DNA of 64,000 nucleotides from positions 1-64,000 of the forward strand of contig JAKQDD010000210.1 in the NCBI GenBank assembly GCA_029556615.1, read 5' to 3'. A program made the position numbers and the translations under genes. Source of the stretch: Verrucomicrobiota bacterium (GTDB lineage Bacteria > Verrucomicrobiota > Verrucomicrobiia > Limisphaerales > J093). Shown piece by piece: positions 26,084 through 34,332 of the stretch (position 1 is its first letter; each line of letters starts with the position of its first letter). Below the pieces are notes generated by a model, which was not told the DNA's origin, did not search any database, and saw only the letters and a program-made list of their open reading frames with translations.

Positions 26084-26143
26084 TGTGGTGTCTCACAAAT
26101 GCACTTGTGAGACACCACATTAGCGAGGCGCACCTCCCGCTAA
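26080..26143. repeat. Perfect 15 bp inverted repeat plus mini module 2 (element F)
   Basis: Arms TGTGGTGTCTCACAA (26084-26098) and TTGTGAGACACCACA (26105-26119) enclose a 6 nt loop. After one base comes TAGCGAGGCGC, the module-2 terminus, then an inverted TCCCGCTA end at 26135-26142. Edges are TTAG (26080-26083) and CTAA (26140-26143). The stop codons of both convergent genes lie exactly in these edges. No T tract is present, so it could act as a two-way transcript end without a classic intrinsic terminator. Confidence 0.85.
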
Positions 26144-26583
26144 TCCACGTACTCGACCCCGGCCGACAAACCCGGCAGCGGACGAGGCTCGGCGATGACG
26201 CTCTCGGGATGCGACTCCGGCTGGCGTCCCGAGCCCATCGACTTCGAGACGATCGCGCTGACCTCGCCGGCCATGGAATCGAGCCGCGCCAGATCCGCCT
26301 TGAAGAGATCGAGTCCGGCGGCGGCTTGATCGAGGGCTGCGAGCATGGTGTTGGTTTCCCGGGACAAATCGCTGCGCAAACGGTAGACACGGAAGTTGCG
26401 GTAGATCGCTTTCTCGACCAGGCCTAGTCGCCGCAAGTACCGGAGTTGCTTTGAAATGGAGACTTGGGTGGCGTCGAGGATCGTTTGGAAATGACTGACG
26501 CACAACGCGCTTCGCCTCAAGAGACAGACCATCCTCAAACGAGTCTCATCAGCCAGCCCACGAAACAGGTTCACCAAACTCAC
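26140..26583 (-). CDS. ArsR-family winged-helix regulator
   Basis: A protein of 147 aa. The opening LVNLFRGLADETRLRMVCLL is the classic ArsR first helix pair. A recognition helix is in TQVSISKQLRYLRRLGLVEK, followed by the wing IYRNFRVYRLRS. The CVSHF segment near residue 28 is close to where metal-sensing ArsR proteins have a CxC pair, but only one Cys is in this stretch. The C-terminal 60 residues are low-similarity. Probably a small DNA-binding repressor; its targets are not evident. The upstream neighbour is the 3' end of the pilT-like gene, 51 bp away. Confidence 0.9.
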   Translation of the reverse strand: MSLVNLFRGLADETRLRMVCLLRRSALCVSHFQTILDATQVSISKQLRYLRRLGLVEKAIYRNFRVYRLRSDLSRETNTMLAALDQAAAGLDLFKADLARLDSMAGEVSAIVSKSMGSGRQPESHPESVIAEPRPLPGLSAGVEYVD

Positions 26584-26601
26584 TTCTTCAGATTATCATC
26601 T

Positions 26602-26632
26602 GCTGCATATGCCACAAGGGAAATAATGCAGC
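26602..26632. promoter_or_regulatory. Imperfect palindrome between pilT-like and arsR-like genes
   Basis: GCTGCATAT (26602-26610) and ATAATGCAGC (26623-26632) form inverted arms with one base bulged, within the 51 bp between the pilT-like stop and the arsR-like start. Position just upstream of arsR suits an autoregulatory operator. It could instead be a weak transcript end of the pilT-like gene. Confidence 0.3.
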
Positions 26633-26634
26633 GA

Positions 26635-27651
26635 TTAGCCTAAGCCGTCTTCGGGTTTTGGCACGTGCCAGTCTTTCCGGCGGTCGAGCCATGTCTGGTA
26701 GCGATGCCAGGTCCACATCCCGCTCTCGGCGCCGACTTCGATAGCCGAGATCAACTTGAAGAAGTCGCCATTGCGAATGTGGTTCTTGACCGCGGTGTTG
26801 GACGTGAGGATCTCGCATTCCGGCACACGGATCTTCAGGTCCGTCCGGTATCGCAGCCGCTGACAAACGACCCCGACGAGGCTGTCCGCGAGCTGGGCGC
26901 GGACTGCGCTCTGGATTTCCGGAGGAAATGCCGAGGTGATCCGCTGGAGGGCTTCCGCGCAGGTCGAGGAATGGACGGTGGTCAGGACGAGATGGCCTGT
27001 CTCGGCCGCGTTGAGCGTCAGGCGCATCGTTTCGGGATCGCGCATCTCGCCCACCATGAGGACATCGGGATCCTCGCGCAGGGCATCGAGCAGAGCCTGC
27101 TCGAAGGAGGGTGTATCCCGGCCGACCTCCCGTTGTCGGATGTAGGCTAGCTCGGGACGCAAGGAGTACTCGATCGGGCTTTCGATGGTGATGATATGGC
27201 GGGTTTCCGTGACGTTCAGCTCCTGGAGCAAAGCCGCCAGGGTGGTGGATTTGCCGGAACCCGTGGGGCCGCTGACCAGGACGAATCCGTGCGCCGGGGC
27301 GACGAGGCGCTTGAGATCCGGGTGGAGGTTCATGGTCTTCAGGGTGGCCTGAAACGACGTGAGAAGCCGGATCGCCATGCCGACGCCGCGGACAGTATGC
27401 AGCAGATTGATGCGGCACCGAACGCCGCCCAGGGTGAGCGAGAGATCGGCGGACCGGCGCTCGACGAAATGGGGCCAGGCTTCCGGTCCGACCACCTCGC
27501 GGGCCATGTCGAGCAGGGTCGGCGGGGGAATCGGTTCGCCCTTCGCCTGAAGGTCGCCGCGAATGCGCAGGGCAAGCGGGAGACCGGCTTCAAGATGGAG
27601 ATCGCTGGCGCCGTGGCTGCGGGCGGCCTTAATCAGTTCTTCCAGTTGCAT
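26635..27651 (-). CDS. PilT-like type IV pilus retraction/GspE-family ATPase
   Basis: A protein of 338 aa. N-terminal domain: EELIKAARSHGASDLHLEAG. Walker A is GPTGSGKST near residue 129, Walker B-like MVGEMRDPETM, and the His box TGHLVLTTVHSS. The C-terminal AVKNHIRNGD parallels the AIRNLIRE region of PilT. The conserved Asp-box string ITIEDPIE here reads ITIESPIE, with Ser for Asp. It is likely an ATPase that retracts a type IV pilus or powers a secretion pseudopilus. No other pilus gene is next to it. The 43 bp to the lipoprotein gene on the same strand suggests co-transcription. Confidence 0.9.
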   Translation of the reverse strand: MQLEELIKAARSHGASDLHLEAGLPLALRIRGDLQAKGEPIPPPTLLDMAREVVGPEAWPHFVERRSADLSLTLGGVRCRINLLHTVRGVGMAIRLLTSFQATLKTMNLHPDLKRLVAPAHGFVLVSGPTGSGKSTTLAALLQELNVTETRHIITIESPIEYSLRPELAYIRQREVGRDTPSFEQALLDALREDPDVLMVGEMRDPETMRLTLNAAETGHLVLTTVHSSTCAEALQRITSAFPPEIQSAVRAQLADSLVGVVCQRLRYRTDLKIRVPECEILTSNTAVKNHIRNGDFFKLISAIEVGAESGMWTWHRYQTWLDRRKDWHVPKPEDGLG

Positions 27652-27693
27652 CGGGGTGGAATCCCGGGTCGTACTCGTGCGGGGTTGTGCGGA

Positions 27694-28101
27694 CTACTTA
27701 AGTCTGAGGGCGACACCGACCACGATCCGACCGGGGATGGAGCTGACGGATGGGGACCACCACGGGCCCCATGTGTAGTAGCCTACCGGCTGGATGCTGT
27801 CGTGGACGATGAACACCGCGTTGGCTCCAAGGGCGGCCGCGCGTGTCCGGAGGGCGGCCTCGATCTTCTCCATGGGCGGCGACGGATCCACGGAGGCGTC
27901 CACCGTCACCTCCCCCAGGCGCTCATGCTCCCCTGCCGGGGGTGCGTGCAGGATCACAATCGTGGCGGGATCCGTGGGGGCCAGTCGGGGGGCTCCCACA
28001 TAGGGCATGGTTCGGGTCTGAAGCGAGGTGCAGCCGGTTAGCGCCGCCAGCAGCAGCGCGGCCAACCCCGCCCGGGCCAATCGGAAGGCAGGCGTTTTCA
28101 C
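27694..28101 (-). CDS. Small lipoprotein of unknown function
   Basis: A protein of 135 aa. The signal ends in a lipobox, LLLAALTGC, with Cys24 as the lipidated residue. The mature part includes ATIVILHAPPAGEHERLGEV and AAALGANAVFIVHDS, resembling the YdgH-like or DUF4156-like fold in which a small domain senses nothing known. The short C-terminal PGRIVVGVALRLK could be a final beta-strand. No function is proposed. It precedes the pilT-like gene on the same strand by 43 bp. Confidence 0.75.
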   Translation of the reverse strand: MKTPAFRLARAGLAALLLAALTGCTSLQTRTMPYVGAPRLAPTDPATIVILHAPPAGEHERLGEVTVDASVDPSPPMEKIEAALRTRAAALGANAVFIVHDSIQPVGYYTWGPWWSPSVSSIPGRIVVGVALRLK

Positions 28102-28300
28102 TGCGGGGGATCATAGTCTCGCGCCAGCCCCGTGCAACCTTTGCTCGCGCACCCGGATCCGCGCCGAACCCGGCTTCTGCACGCGAGCCGGGTTGGCGAG
28201 GCGCAGGGAGGAAGCAAATCCGAGGCCGGGGTGCTCGCATGGGGCCCGGAGGCGCTGCCCGCAAATGCCCAAGAGGCTCTTGGCCAGATCCTCGATCCGG

Positions 28301-30847
28301 TCATTTCTCCAGTCGATAGCGGGCGAGCAAACTCGTGCCCCTCTCGGAAAGTCGAAACTCGTGCCCGGCCATCAGATCCCGACCCCGATGCCGGGATCGG
28401 TGAACGTTGCGTGCTTCATCGGATACCGCCAGCTCGTACTCAGACTCCGGCCGGAGCCCGCGCAAGGGAACTTCGAGGGTGGGATACGGGCACTCCCTCC
28501 GGCGGAATGCCACGACAATTCCGGCGTCGCGATCCGGCCGATGCCATTGCCATGCCGCCCAGACGTCCGGCGTCGAAACCACGCGCGTCAGCGGCCAGTA
28601 ATCGCCATACCAGAACTCGCGGACTTCGGAGATCTCCTCGATGGCCTGGCGGGCCCCATCGATTTCGAAGGCAGGGTCGAGGAAATCGAACTGGGCAGCC
28701 AATCCGGCGGTCGCAGCACTCCGCATCTCATACGCCTGCGGTGTCCATGAGCAGCTTGCAAACAGTGGTATATACATAGACAGCCCCATGGTCTGAACTT
28801 GGTTCCAGTCCGGATTGCCAGGGCGACATCCGGTGTCGCTGCGCCATAGCGGTACCGAACGGCTGATCGTCTCCAGATCAATCCTCCGCCCCCCGCTGGC
28901 GCAGTTGTCAATCCTCAGTCCGGGATGTCGCGTCCGCAGCGCGTCCCACAGCGCGTAATGGCCTTCCACGTATCGTATCTCGGTCATTCCCCGCCGATCG
29001 GGTGAGTCCTGCTGCCTCCAGGCGGCCAACGGGTCCATGTTGAAATCATTCCGATAAATGTCGATCCCCCCAACACGAAGGTGTCCCGACAGGAGCTCTG
29101 TGAGCCACTGGCGGGCCTGGGGATCCTGGAGCTTGAACAACCCGCCGGCACTGCCGCCAAAGACCCGGTCGGGATGGTCGCGCGCCACGGCAGTGCCCGA
29201 CGCGACGCGCTCCGGCTCGAACCAAACCAGGAAATCGAGGCCGCGCTCGTGACAGGCGTCGCTCAACGGCTTGAGCCCCCGGGGGAAACCCTCCGGACGC
29301 GGCATCCAATTCCCGACCCCGTTCGGGAACCCGCCAGGGAACCAGGCGGCATCGAGCCAGAAGGTGTCGCACCCGAGCCGCGCCGCCGCCTCGATTGCCT
29401 GGATCTGCATGCCTTCCGTCGCCCAATTCGTCCTTGTCCCGCTGTACCGGTCGTAGCACTGAAGCGCGATTGGCAGCGCCACCGGACGGCCTTCATCCTT
29501 CGGAACATACTCGAAGAGCAGGAGCCGGCGCCACCGATTGTGCGCGGTCAGTCGGTCGCCCTGCCAAGGCATCACCAGCACTCTCGGCGTCCGCACTCTC
29601 TCCCCGGGACGGAGCTGAAACCTCGCCATCTCCCAACCGATCCGAACGCGCGTCGGGCCAACCGGCGATCGGTCGAATCGCGCATTCCACTGCCCAGACC
29701 ATCCGATGGCAAGGAATATACCCTGAGAGGCGTACTCGAGGTTAAAGAACGGGAATGCCCCGTTCGAGGGTCGACCGCCCACAGGCGCCAGCTGATGCGA
29801 TTGGCCCGCTTGCAATGGGATCTCCCGCGGCCAGAATGATCGCTCGTCATTGGCGTCCCCGGTCAAATGATGAATCACGGCCGGGCGCCGGGCAAACCCG
29901 GTCGCCATCCGGCAATCCAGCGGCAGCACCTGCTCGAGCACCGGGCTGTCCTGATCCCCGGTGTTTTCGAATTCGAGCAGCCACTCGACTGCCGGGTATC
30001 GGCGGAAAGCCGTGGCGACAGCCTGAATCCGAAGGCCCGTCTCGGGATCCATCCAACTGATGGTCCGGACCATCCGACCACCGCGGACCTCGAACCCCGT
30101 CTGATGCGGCCAGAGGGCGAGGAGATCACCGCCTCTCCGGCCGTCGTACACGAAAGAGAACGGCGGCTGGCTCCGGAGGAATGAGTGAGGCTGGGCGTCA
30201 GCCCACACGACCCGCCCGTCCCCGAGAAGAACCCGAGCATCCGCCCAGTCCGCATGATCCCAGGCAGGTCCATCCGCGGTCGGATCGGTCTTGAGGGTGA
30301 GCCGGCGGCAGCCCTCGGGAAGGTCGACCGCGACGGATGCCGGCGGCAGCCCGGCTTTCAGCGTCGACGACCGATAGACTTCCCTGCCTTCGATCTCGAG
30401 GATGAACTGGACGGAGCCGCGTCCGGGCCCGGTCTCCGGGTTGAGGTCGACTCCGATCGAGGCGTGGAAGCTGCTGCTGCCCGGCGGCACGTGAAGGACA
30501 ATCTCACTGCCTGCGTGTGTGCCGAGCCCGCGGTTGAAGTGGCGGTCGCCGAGCCGCAACGGGGTATCGACGCAGGATCGGCCGAACTGGAGGACGGAGT
30601 GATCCTGGCGCCGGACTTCGACCCGGATGGCCGGGGCGGTGTCGCCCGGGGTTTCCGCGCCGAAGATCTCGGCCATCCAACGGTGCTGTTGCTCGATCTC
30701 GACAGCCCCGGCCATGACGGTGTCATCGGGCGCGTCGGTGGGCAGCGCCGGGGGCGTGGCGAGGGTCGAGACCCAGGGCAAAACGACCGACAGGCTCAGG
30801 CCGCCGGCTCGGCTGACTGCGATCCGCCAACAACGGGAGAACGCCAT
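28301..30847 (-). CDS. Exported GH36-type alpha-galactosidase with NPCBM domain
   Basis: A protein of 848 aa. The ATG at 30847 gives a plausible signal (AVSRAGGLSLSVVLPWVSTLA). Residues 60-220 look like an NPCBM carbohydrate-binding module (LGDRHFNRGLGTHAGSEIVL). A beta-sandwich follows, then the barrel, where DTFWLDAAWFPGG, DFLVWFEPERVA and GGIDIYRNDFNMDP occur. The Asp in YRNDFN is the nucleophile candidate and the Asp in LWRSDTGCRPG the acid/base, as in GH36. A C-terminal beta domain ends the protein. It should release terminal galactose from oligosaccharides outside the cytoplasm. It is divergent from the stress protein gene, 128 bp away. Confidence 0.88.
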   Translation of the reverse strand: MAFSRCWRIAVSRAGGLSLSVVLPWVSTLATPPALPTDAPDDTVMAGAVEIEQQHRWMAEIFGAETPGDTAPAIRVEVRRQDHSVLQFGRSCVDTPLRLGDRHFNRGLGTHAGSEIVLHVPPGSSSFHASIGVDLNPETGPGRGSVQFILEIEGREVYRSSTLKAGLPPASVAVDLPEGCRRLTLKTDPTADGPAWDHADWADARVLLGDGRVVWADAQPHSFLRSQPPFSFVYDGRRGGDLLALWPHQTGFEVRGGRMVRTISWMDPETGLRIQAVATAFRRYPAVEWLLEFENTGDQDSPVLEQVLPLDCRMATGFARRPAVIHHLTGDANDERSFWPREIPLQAGQSHQLAPVGGRPSNGAFPFFNLEYASQGIFLAIGWSGQWNARFDRSPVGPTRVRIGWEMARFQLRPGERVRTPRVLVMPWQGDRLTAHNRWRRLLLFEYVPKDEGRPVALPIALQCYDRYSGTRTNWATEGMQIQAIEAAARLGCDTFWLDAAWFPGGFPNGVGNWMPRPEGFPRGLKPLSDACHERGLDFLVWFEPERVASGTAVARDHPDRVFGGSAGGLFKLQDPQARQWLTELLSGHLRVGGIDIYRNDFNMDPLAAWRQQDSPDRRGMTEIRYVEGHYALWDALRTRHPGLRIDNCASGGRRIDLETISRSVPLWRSDTGCRPGNPDWNQVQTMGLSMYIPLFASCSWTPQAYEMRSAATAGLAAQFDFLDPAFEIDGARQAIEEISEVREFWYGDYWPLTRVVSTPDVWAAWQWHRPDRDAGIVVAFRRRECPYPTLEVPLRGLRPESEYELAVSDEARNVHRSRHRGRDLMAGHEFRLSERGTSLLARYRLEK

Positions 30848-30975
30848 GCGGCAATGAGGCGGAGAATTCCCGTTCCGGTCAAGCGGCTTGCGTTCGCTGT
30901 TTACACGAAAGGCCGCTTCGGTGAAATTCGGGCTGGATTTCCGCCGAGGGCGGGAGCGCAACGGGAGAACGGCCG

Positions 30976-31812
30976 ATGATACGCGTCAGGAACATACTGC
31001 ATCCCTCCGACTTAAGCGAGGCCAGCGAGATCGCCTTTGCCCATGCGCTGAGAGTGGCGCTCACCGCGAAGGCCCGGCTCAGCATGCTTCACATATCCCC
31101 CGACCCGCATTCGGCGTCGCATCGGTTTCCGGGCGTTCGTGAGACTCTGGTCCGGTGGGGGGTGCTGCCCGCAGACTGCGACAAGGATGCGGTCACGGGG
31201 CTGGGGATTCAGGTTCGCAAGATTGTGCAGCGGGACCGTGATCCCGCGCCATCCGTGCTCCGGTTTCTGAGCAAGCATCCGGCGGATCTGATCGTGATGG
31301 CCACGAGCCAGCAGCCGGGCCGGGTCGGATGGCTGCGCCACTCGGTGTCGGAGCCCATCGCCCGGGGCGCGGGTCAGATGACCCTTTTCGTTCCCCACGG
31401 CGTCGAGGGCTTTGTCGGCTGCAAGGACGGTTCGGTCACGCTCCGTCGCGTGCTCCTGCCGGTTGACGAGGATCCTTCGCCGCGGCGGGCGACCGAGATG
31501 GCCGTCCGGACGGTGCGGGGTCTGGGTTGTGCCGGTGCCGCCTTCACCCTGCTGCACGTGGGCAATAAGGAGGCTTTCCCCCCGCTCGAGCAGCCCAGGG
31601 ACGCGACAGGAGAATGGAAGACCGTGGTCCGGTCGGGGGATGTGGTCGAGGAGATCCTGCGGGCGGCCGAGGAGACCCAGTCTGACCTGCTGGTGATGAC
31701 CACGGCGGGGCGCCAGGGCATTCTGGATGCCTTGCGCGGCACGACGACGGAACAGGTGCTGCGGCGGGTCCGATGCCCGCTGCTGGCCGTCCCGGCCTCG
31801 GACGACGACTAG
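30976..31812 (+). CDS. Tandem universal stress protein
   Basis: A protein of 278 aa with two Usp domains. Domain 1 opens IRVRNILHPSDLSEASEIAF and has ADLIVMATSQQPGRVGWLRH. Domain 2 opens LRRVLLPVDEDPSPRRATEM and ends DLLVMTTAGRQGILDALRGT. The G-2x-G-9x-G(S/T) nucleotide motif is recognisable in the second. It is cytoplasmic, probably ATP- or AMP-binding, and linked to stress survival in other bacteria. The TAG stop is the CTAG edge of repeat element C. Its promoter is not clear. Confidence 0.9.
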   Translation: MIRVRNILHPSDLSEASEIAFAHALRVALTAKARLSMLHISPDPHSASHRFPGVRETLVRWGVLPADCDKDAVTGLGIQVRKIVQRDRDPAPSVLRFLSKHPADLIVMATSQQPGRVGWLRHSVSEPIARGAGQMTLFVPHGVEGFVGCKDGSVTLRRVLLPVDEDPSPRRATEMAVRTVRGLGCAGAAFTLLHVGNKEAFPPLEQPRDATGEWKTVVRSGDVVEEILRAAEETQSDLLVMTTAGRQGILDALRGTTTEQVLRRVRCPLLAVPASDDD

Positions 31813-31897
31813 AGTCCTCGAAGGGGGGCCTGGGGTTGGAACGGCAGGGCCCAAACTTGACCTGTTGACCCCATATTCCACAAGTCGAGGACTCCAG
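31809..31897 (+). repeat. Inverted-repeat element, copy C (module 1 only)
   Basis: The element starts CTAG (31809-31812) with TAGAGTCCTCGA and ends AGTCGAGGACTCCAG, so the right edge is CCAG instead of CTAG. Internal strings match copies A and B (GGAACGGCAGGG, TTGACCTGTTGACCCCATAT). No module 2 follows. It lies exactly at the stop of the universal stress protein gene, ahead of the ATP synthase genes. Confidence 0.92.
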
Positions 31898-32065
31898 GGG
31901 TGGTGTACCCCCCATGGGCGGACATTCGCGGCCACAACTCGCCCGCCAGACAAGGCGCGAATTCCCTTGTTCGAGCGCGGGTTTTTATCCATTTTAGCCC
32001 CTGTTTTGTCGCGTGCCCGGGCGGGGCGCATGCCGCTCCCGCTGCGGGAGGCGTCGAGTTTGCCG

Positions 32066-32983
32066 ATGCGTTGTTTTGGTCGGACCATGTGGATCTGGAT
32101 GGCGGCGGCGGGGCTTGTCGTGCCCGCGGCGGCGGCAGCCGCGGCGGCGGGCTCGGGAGGCGGCTTGACGCCCTATGCCATGCCCGTGTTCGGGGAGAAG
32201 GCGTGGGTGACCAACTCGATGCTGGTGACCTGGCTCGTGGCGGCCGGGATCATCCTGCTCGCGCAGCGGGCGACGCGCCGGATGGCGCCGGTGCCGGAGG
32301 GCCTGCAGAACCTGTGGGAGTGGATGGTCGAGAGCTTGTACGACTTCCTCGAGGGGATCATCGGCGGGGACCTGACGAAGCGGACCTTCTGGTTTTTTGC
32401 GACGGTGTTTCTCTTCATTTTGGCGGCAAACTGGTTCGGCCTGATCCCCGGCGTGGGGACGATCGGCTGGGGCGTTCCGGATGCGACAGGTCATCTGCAT
32501 CATATCAGCCTGCCGCTGTTGCGCGGTGTGAATGCGGATTTGAACATGACCTTCGCCATCGCGATGATCTTCTTCGCGCTCTGGCTCTACTGGGCTCTCC
32601 GGGTCAACGGGGTGCGGGGAGTCCTCCTGCATCTTTTCGGGCCGAAGGGGAACATGACCGGTTTGCTGCGCTGGGTGATGATCGCGGTGTTCCTCGTGGT
32701 GGGACTCCTGGAGGTGGTGACGATCCTCTTTCGGCCGGTCACCCTGAGTTTCCGGTTGTACGGCAACATTTTCGCGGGCGAGAACATGCTCGAGGCCATG
32801 GCGTCGCTGGTCCAGCAGCCGGCGTGGCTGCGGATTCTGGCGAGTGTGGTGGTGCCGGTCCCGTTTTACTTCCTCGAGGTGCTCGTCGGTCTGGTGCAGG
32901 CTCTCGTGTTCATGCTGCTGACCGCGGTGTTCACGCTGTTGATTTGCACGCATGAGGAAGGGGCGGAGGGCGCATCCCACTGA
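32066..32983 (+). CDS. atpB: ATP synthase F0 subunit a
   Basis: A protein of 305 aa. Helices cover most of the protein, including LVTWLVAAGIILLAQRA, TFWFFATVFLFILAANWFGL and the conserved SFRLYGNIFAGENM, where Arg faces the c-ring. The end LVQALVFMLLTAVFTLLIC is typical. The N-terminus (AAAGLVVPAAAAAAAAGSGG) resembles a cleavable signal. Starts at 32030, 32066 and 32087 are all in frame; 32066 was chosen because GGGAGG lies 15 nt upstream, but this is uncertain. It forms the proton channel with AtpE. It is first of six atp genes; no atpI precedes it. Confidence 0.95.
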   Translation: MRCFGRTMWIWMAAAGLVVPAAAAAAAAGSGGGLTPYAMPVFGEKAWVTNSMLVTWLVAAGIILLAQRATRRMAPVPEGLQNLWEWMVESLYDFLEGIIGGDLTKRTFWFFATVFLFILAANWFGLIPGVGTIGWGVPDATGHLHHISLPLLRGVNADLNMTFAIAMIFFALWLYWALRVNGVRGVLLHLFGPKGNMTGLLRWVMIAVFLVVGLLEVVTILFRPVTLSFRLYGNIFAGENMLEAMASLVQQPAWLRILASVVVPVPFYFLEVLVGLVQALVFMLLTAVFTLLICTHEEGAEGASH

Positions 32984-33073
32984 AGGCATGAGGCTCGACA
33001 CCCGGAACAACGACTTCGGCGGCTGGACCGTGCTTCGCGTGCGGGAGCCGTTGAGAGAAGGAAAGGACTGCAT

Positions 33074-33307
33074 ATGGTAATGCCACTGTTGGCGCAAGGC
33101 GTGACGGCGGGCATGACGGGGAATCTCCACATCGGGCTCGCCTGCCTGGGCGCGGCCCTCGGCGTGGGGTTCATCGGCATGAAAGCCTCGGAGGCGGTCG
33201 GCCGGAATCCCGGCGCGTCGACGAAGATCCTGGTACAGGCGATCCTGAGCACTGCCTTCGCAGAGGGCATTGTCTTCTTCGCCATTTTCCTGGCGAAGGG
33301 CCAATAG
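33074..33307 (+). CDS. atpE: ATP synthase F0 subunit c
   Basis: A protein of 77 aa with two helices joined by the polar loop (RNPG, residues 44-47). The ion-binding carboxylate is Glu64 in STAFAEGIVFFA. No Gln-Glu-Ser/Thr set typical of sodium c-subunits is seen, so a proton ring is expected. The ATG at 33074 has a strong ribosome site, AAGGAAAGGA (33058-33067), 6 nt ahead, fitting the high translation that c subunits need. A 90 bp gap separates it from atpB. Confidence 0.96.
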   Translation: MVMPLLAQGVTAGMTGNLHIGLACLGAALGVGFIGMKASEAVGRNPGASTKILVQAILSTAFAEGIVFFAIFLAKGQ

Positions 33308-33370
33308 CGCTCTCCGGGCGCGGCGGATGGCCGCCGCGCCCGGACCGCGCGGTTTCATGGAACTGTCCCT

Positions 33371-33889
33371 ATGATCCTGGCGAGCATCCTCAACGACACC
33401 GCGCTGCAATTCGGCGTTGACTGGCCACACTTCCTGGCGCAGTGCGTCAGCTTCGGCATTGTGCTGGCACTGCTGCACCGGTTCGCTTATCGCCCAATCC
33501 TCCAAGTGCTGGCGGAACGCCGCCAGCGAATCAAGGAAAGCCTCGAGAACGCCGAGAAGGCACAGCGCAAGCTGGCCGAAGCCCAGGAGGAATGCCGCCG
33601 CATCCTTGAGGAGGCGGCGCAACGGGCCAACCAGGTGATCGCCGAGGCGCGACAGGCCGCCGCCCAATTCCACGAGCAGGAGCAACAGAAAGCCATCGCC
33701 GCCGCCGCCGAGATCCTGGCCAAGGCCCGCGCCGCCGCAGAAGCTGATCTGGCCCGGATGCGGCTCGAACTCCGCAAGGAAGTCGGACGCCTGGTGGTCG
33801 AAACCACAGCCCGCGTGACGGGCAAGGTGCTGAGCGTCGAGGACCACCAGCGGCTCGTCGAGGAGACCAACCGGGAGTTGGCAGCCTAG
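33371..33889 (+). CDS. atpF: ATP synthase F0 subunit b
   Basis: A protein of 172 aa. One N-terminal membrane helix (FLAQCVSFGIVLALLHRFA, residues 21-39) is followed by a long charged coiled coil (AERRQRIKESLENAEKAQRK and onward) that forms the peripheral stalk. The length is normal for a bacterial b subunit. The gap from atpE is 63 bp and the gap to atpH is 30 bp. One b gene only is present; no b-prime gene is in the cluster. Confidence 0.94.
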   Translation: MILASILNDTALQFGVDWPHFLAQCVSFGIVLALLHRFAYRPILQVLAERRQRIKESLENAEKAQRKLAEAQEECRRILEEAAQRANQVIAEARQAAAQFHEQEQQKAIAAAAEILAKARAAAEADLARMRLELRKEVGRLVVETTARVTGKVLSVEDHQRLVEETNRELAA

Positions 33890-33919
33890 CCACCGCCACC
33901 GCGATTGCTGCCTTCCGCC

Positions 33920-34312
33920 ATGAGAATCACCAAGCAGGCCCGGCGCGAGGCGAAACAGCTGTTTCGCTCCTGCCAGATCGAAGGCCGGCTCGACGAGGAC
34001 CGCGTCCGTCGGGTGGTGGCAGAAGTCATTAGCCGGAAGCCGAGGGATTACCTGGCTCTGCTGTCGCACTTCCACCGGTTGGTGAAACTCGACGTGCAAC
34101 GCCGCACGGCCAGAATCGAGAGTGCGGTTCCCCTCGAGGCCGCGACGCGCGCGATCCTGCAGCAGAATCTCGAGCGCCGCTATGGAGCCGGGCTGCACTT
34201 GAGCTACATCGAGAAGCCGGCCCTGATCGGCGGCCTCCGGGTGAGGGTGGGGAGCGACGTGTTGGATGGCACCATCCGCGCACGGCTGACGCGGCTGGCC
34301 GAGAGTCTTTGA
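33920..34312 (+). CDS. atpH: ATP synthase F1 subunit delta, short form
   Basis: A protein of 130 aa against about 175-185 for most AtpH. The N-terminal six-helix region is reduced, starting [20 protein letters not shown]. The C-terminal part, [20 protein letters not shown] and [24 protein letters not shown], is recognisable, including the strand before the final helix. It links F1 to the b stalk. The ATG at 33920 is preferred to 33905. Either this lineage has a compact delta or part of the interaction is taken over elsewhere. It ends 20 nt before atpA. Confidence 0.85.
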   Translation: MRITKQARREAKQLFRSCQIEGRLDEDRVRRVVAEVISRKPRDYLALLSHFHRLVKLDVQRRTARIESAVPLEAATRAILQQNLERRYGAGLHLSYIEKPALIGGLRVRVGSDVLDGTIRARLTRLAESL

Positions 34313-34332
34313 ATGACGGGGACGAGAGACCT

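Noticed and set aside
31890-32065. Promoter or hairpin upstream of atpB
   Set aside because: GGGGT and ACCCC make a short stem and TTGTTC a poor -35. Neither is strong enough to report.
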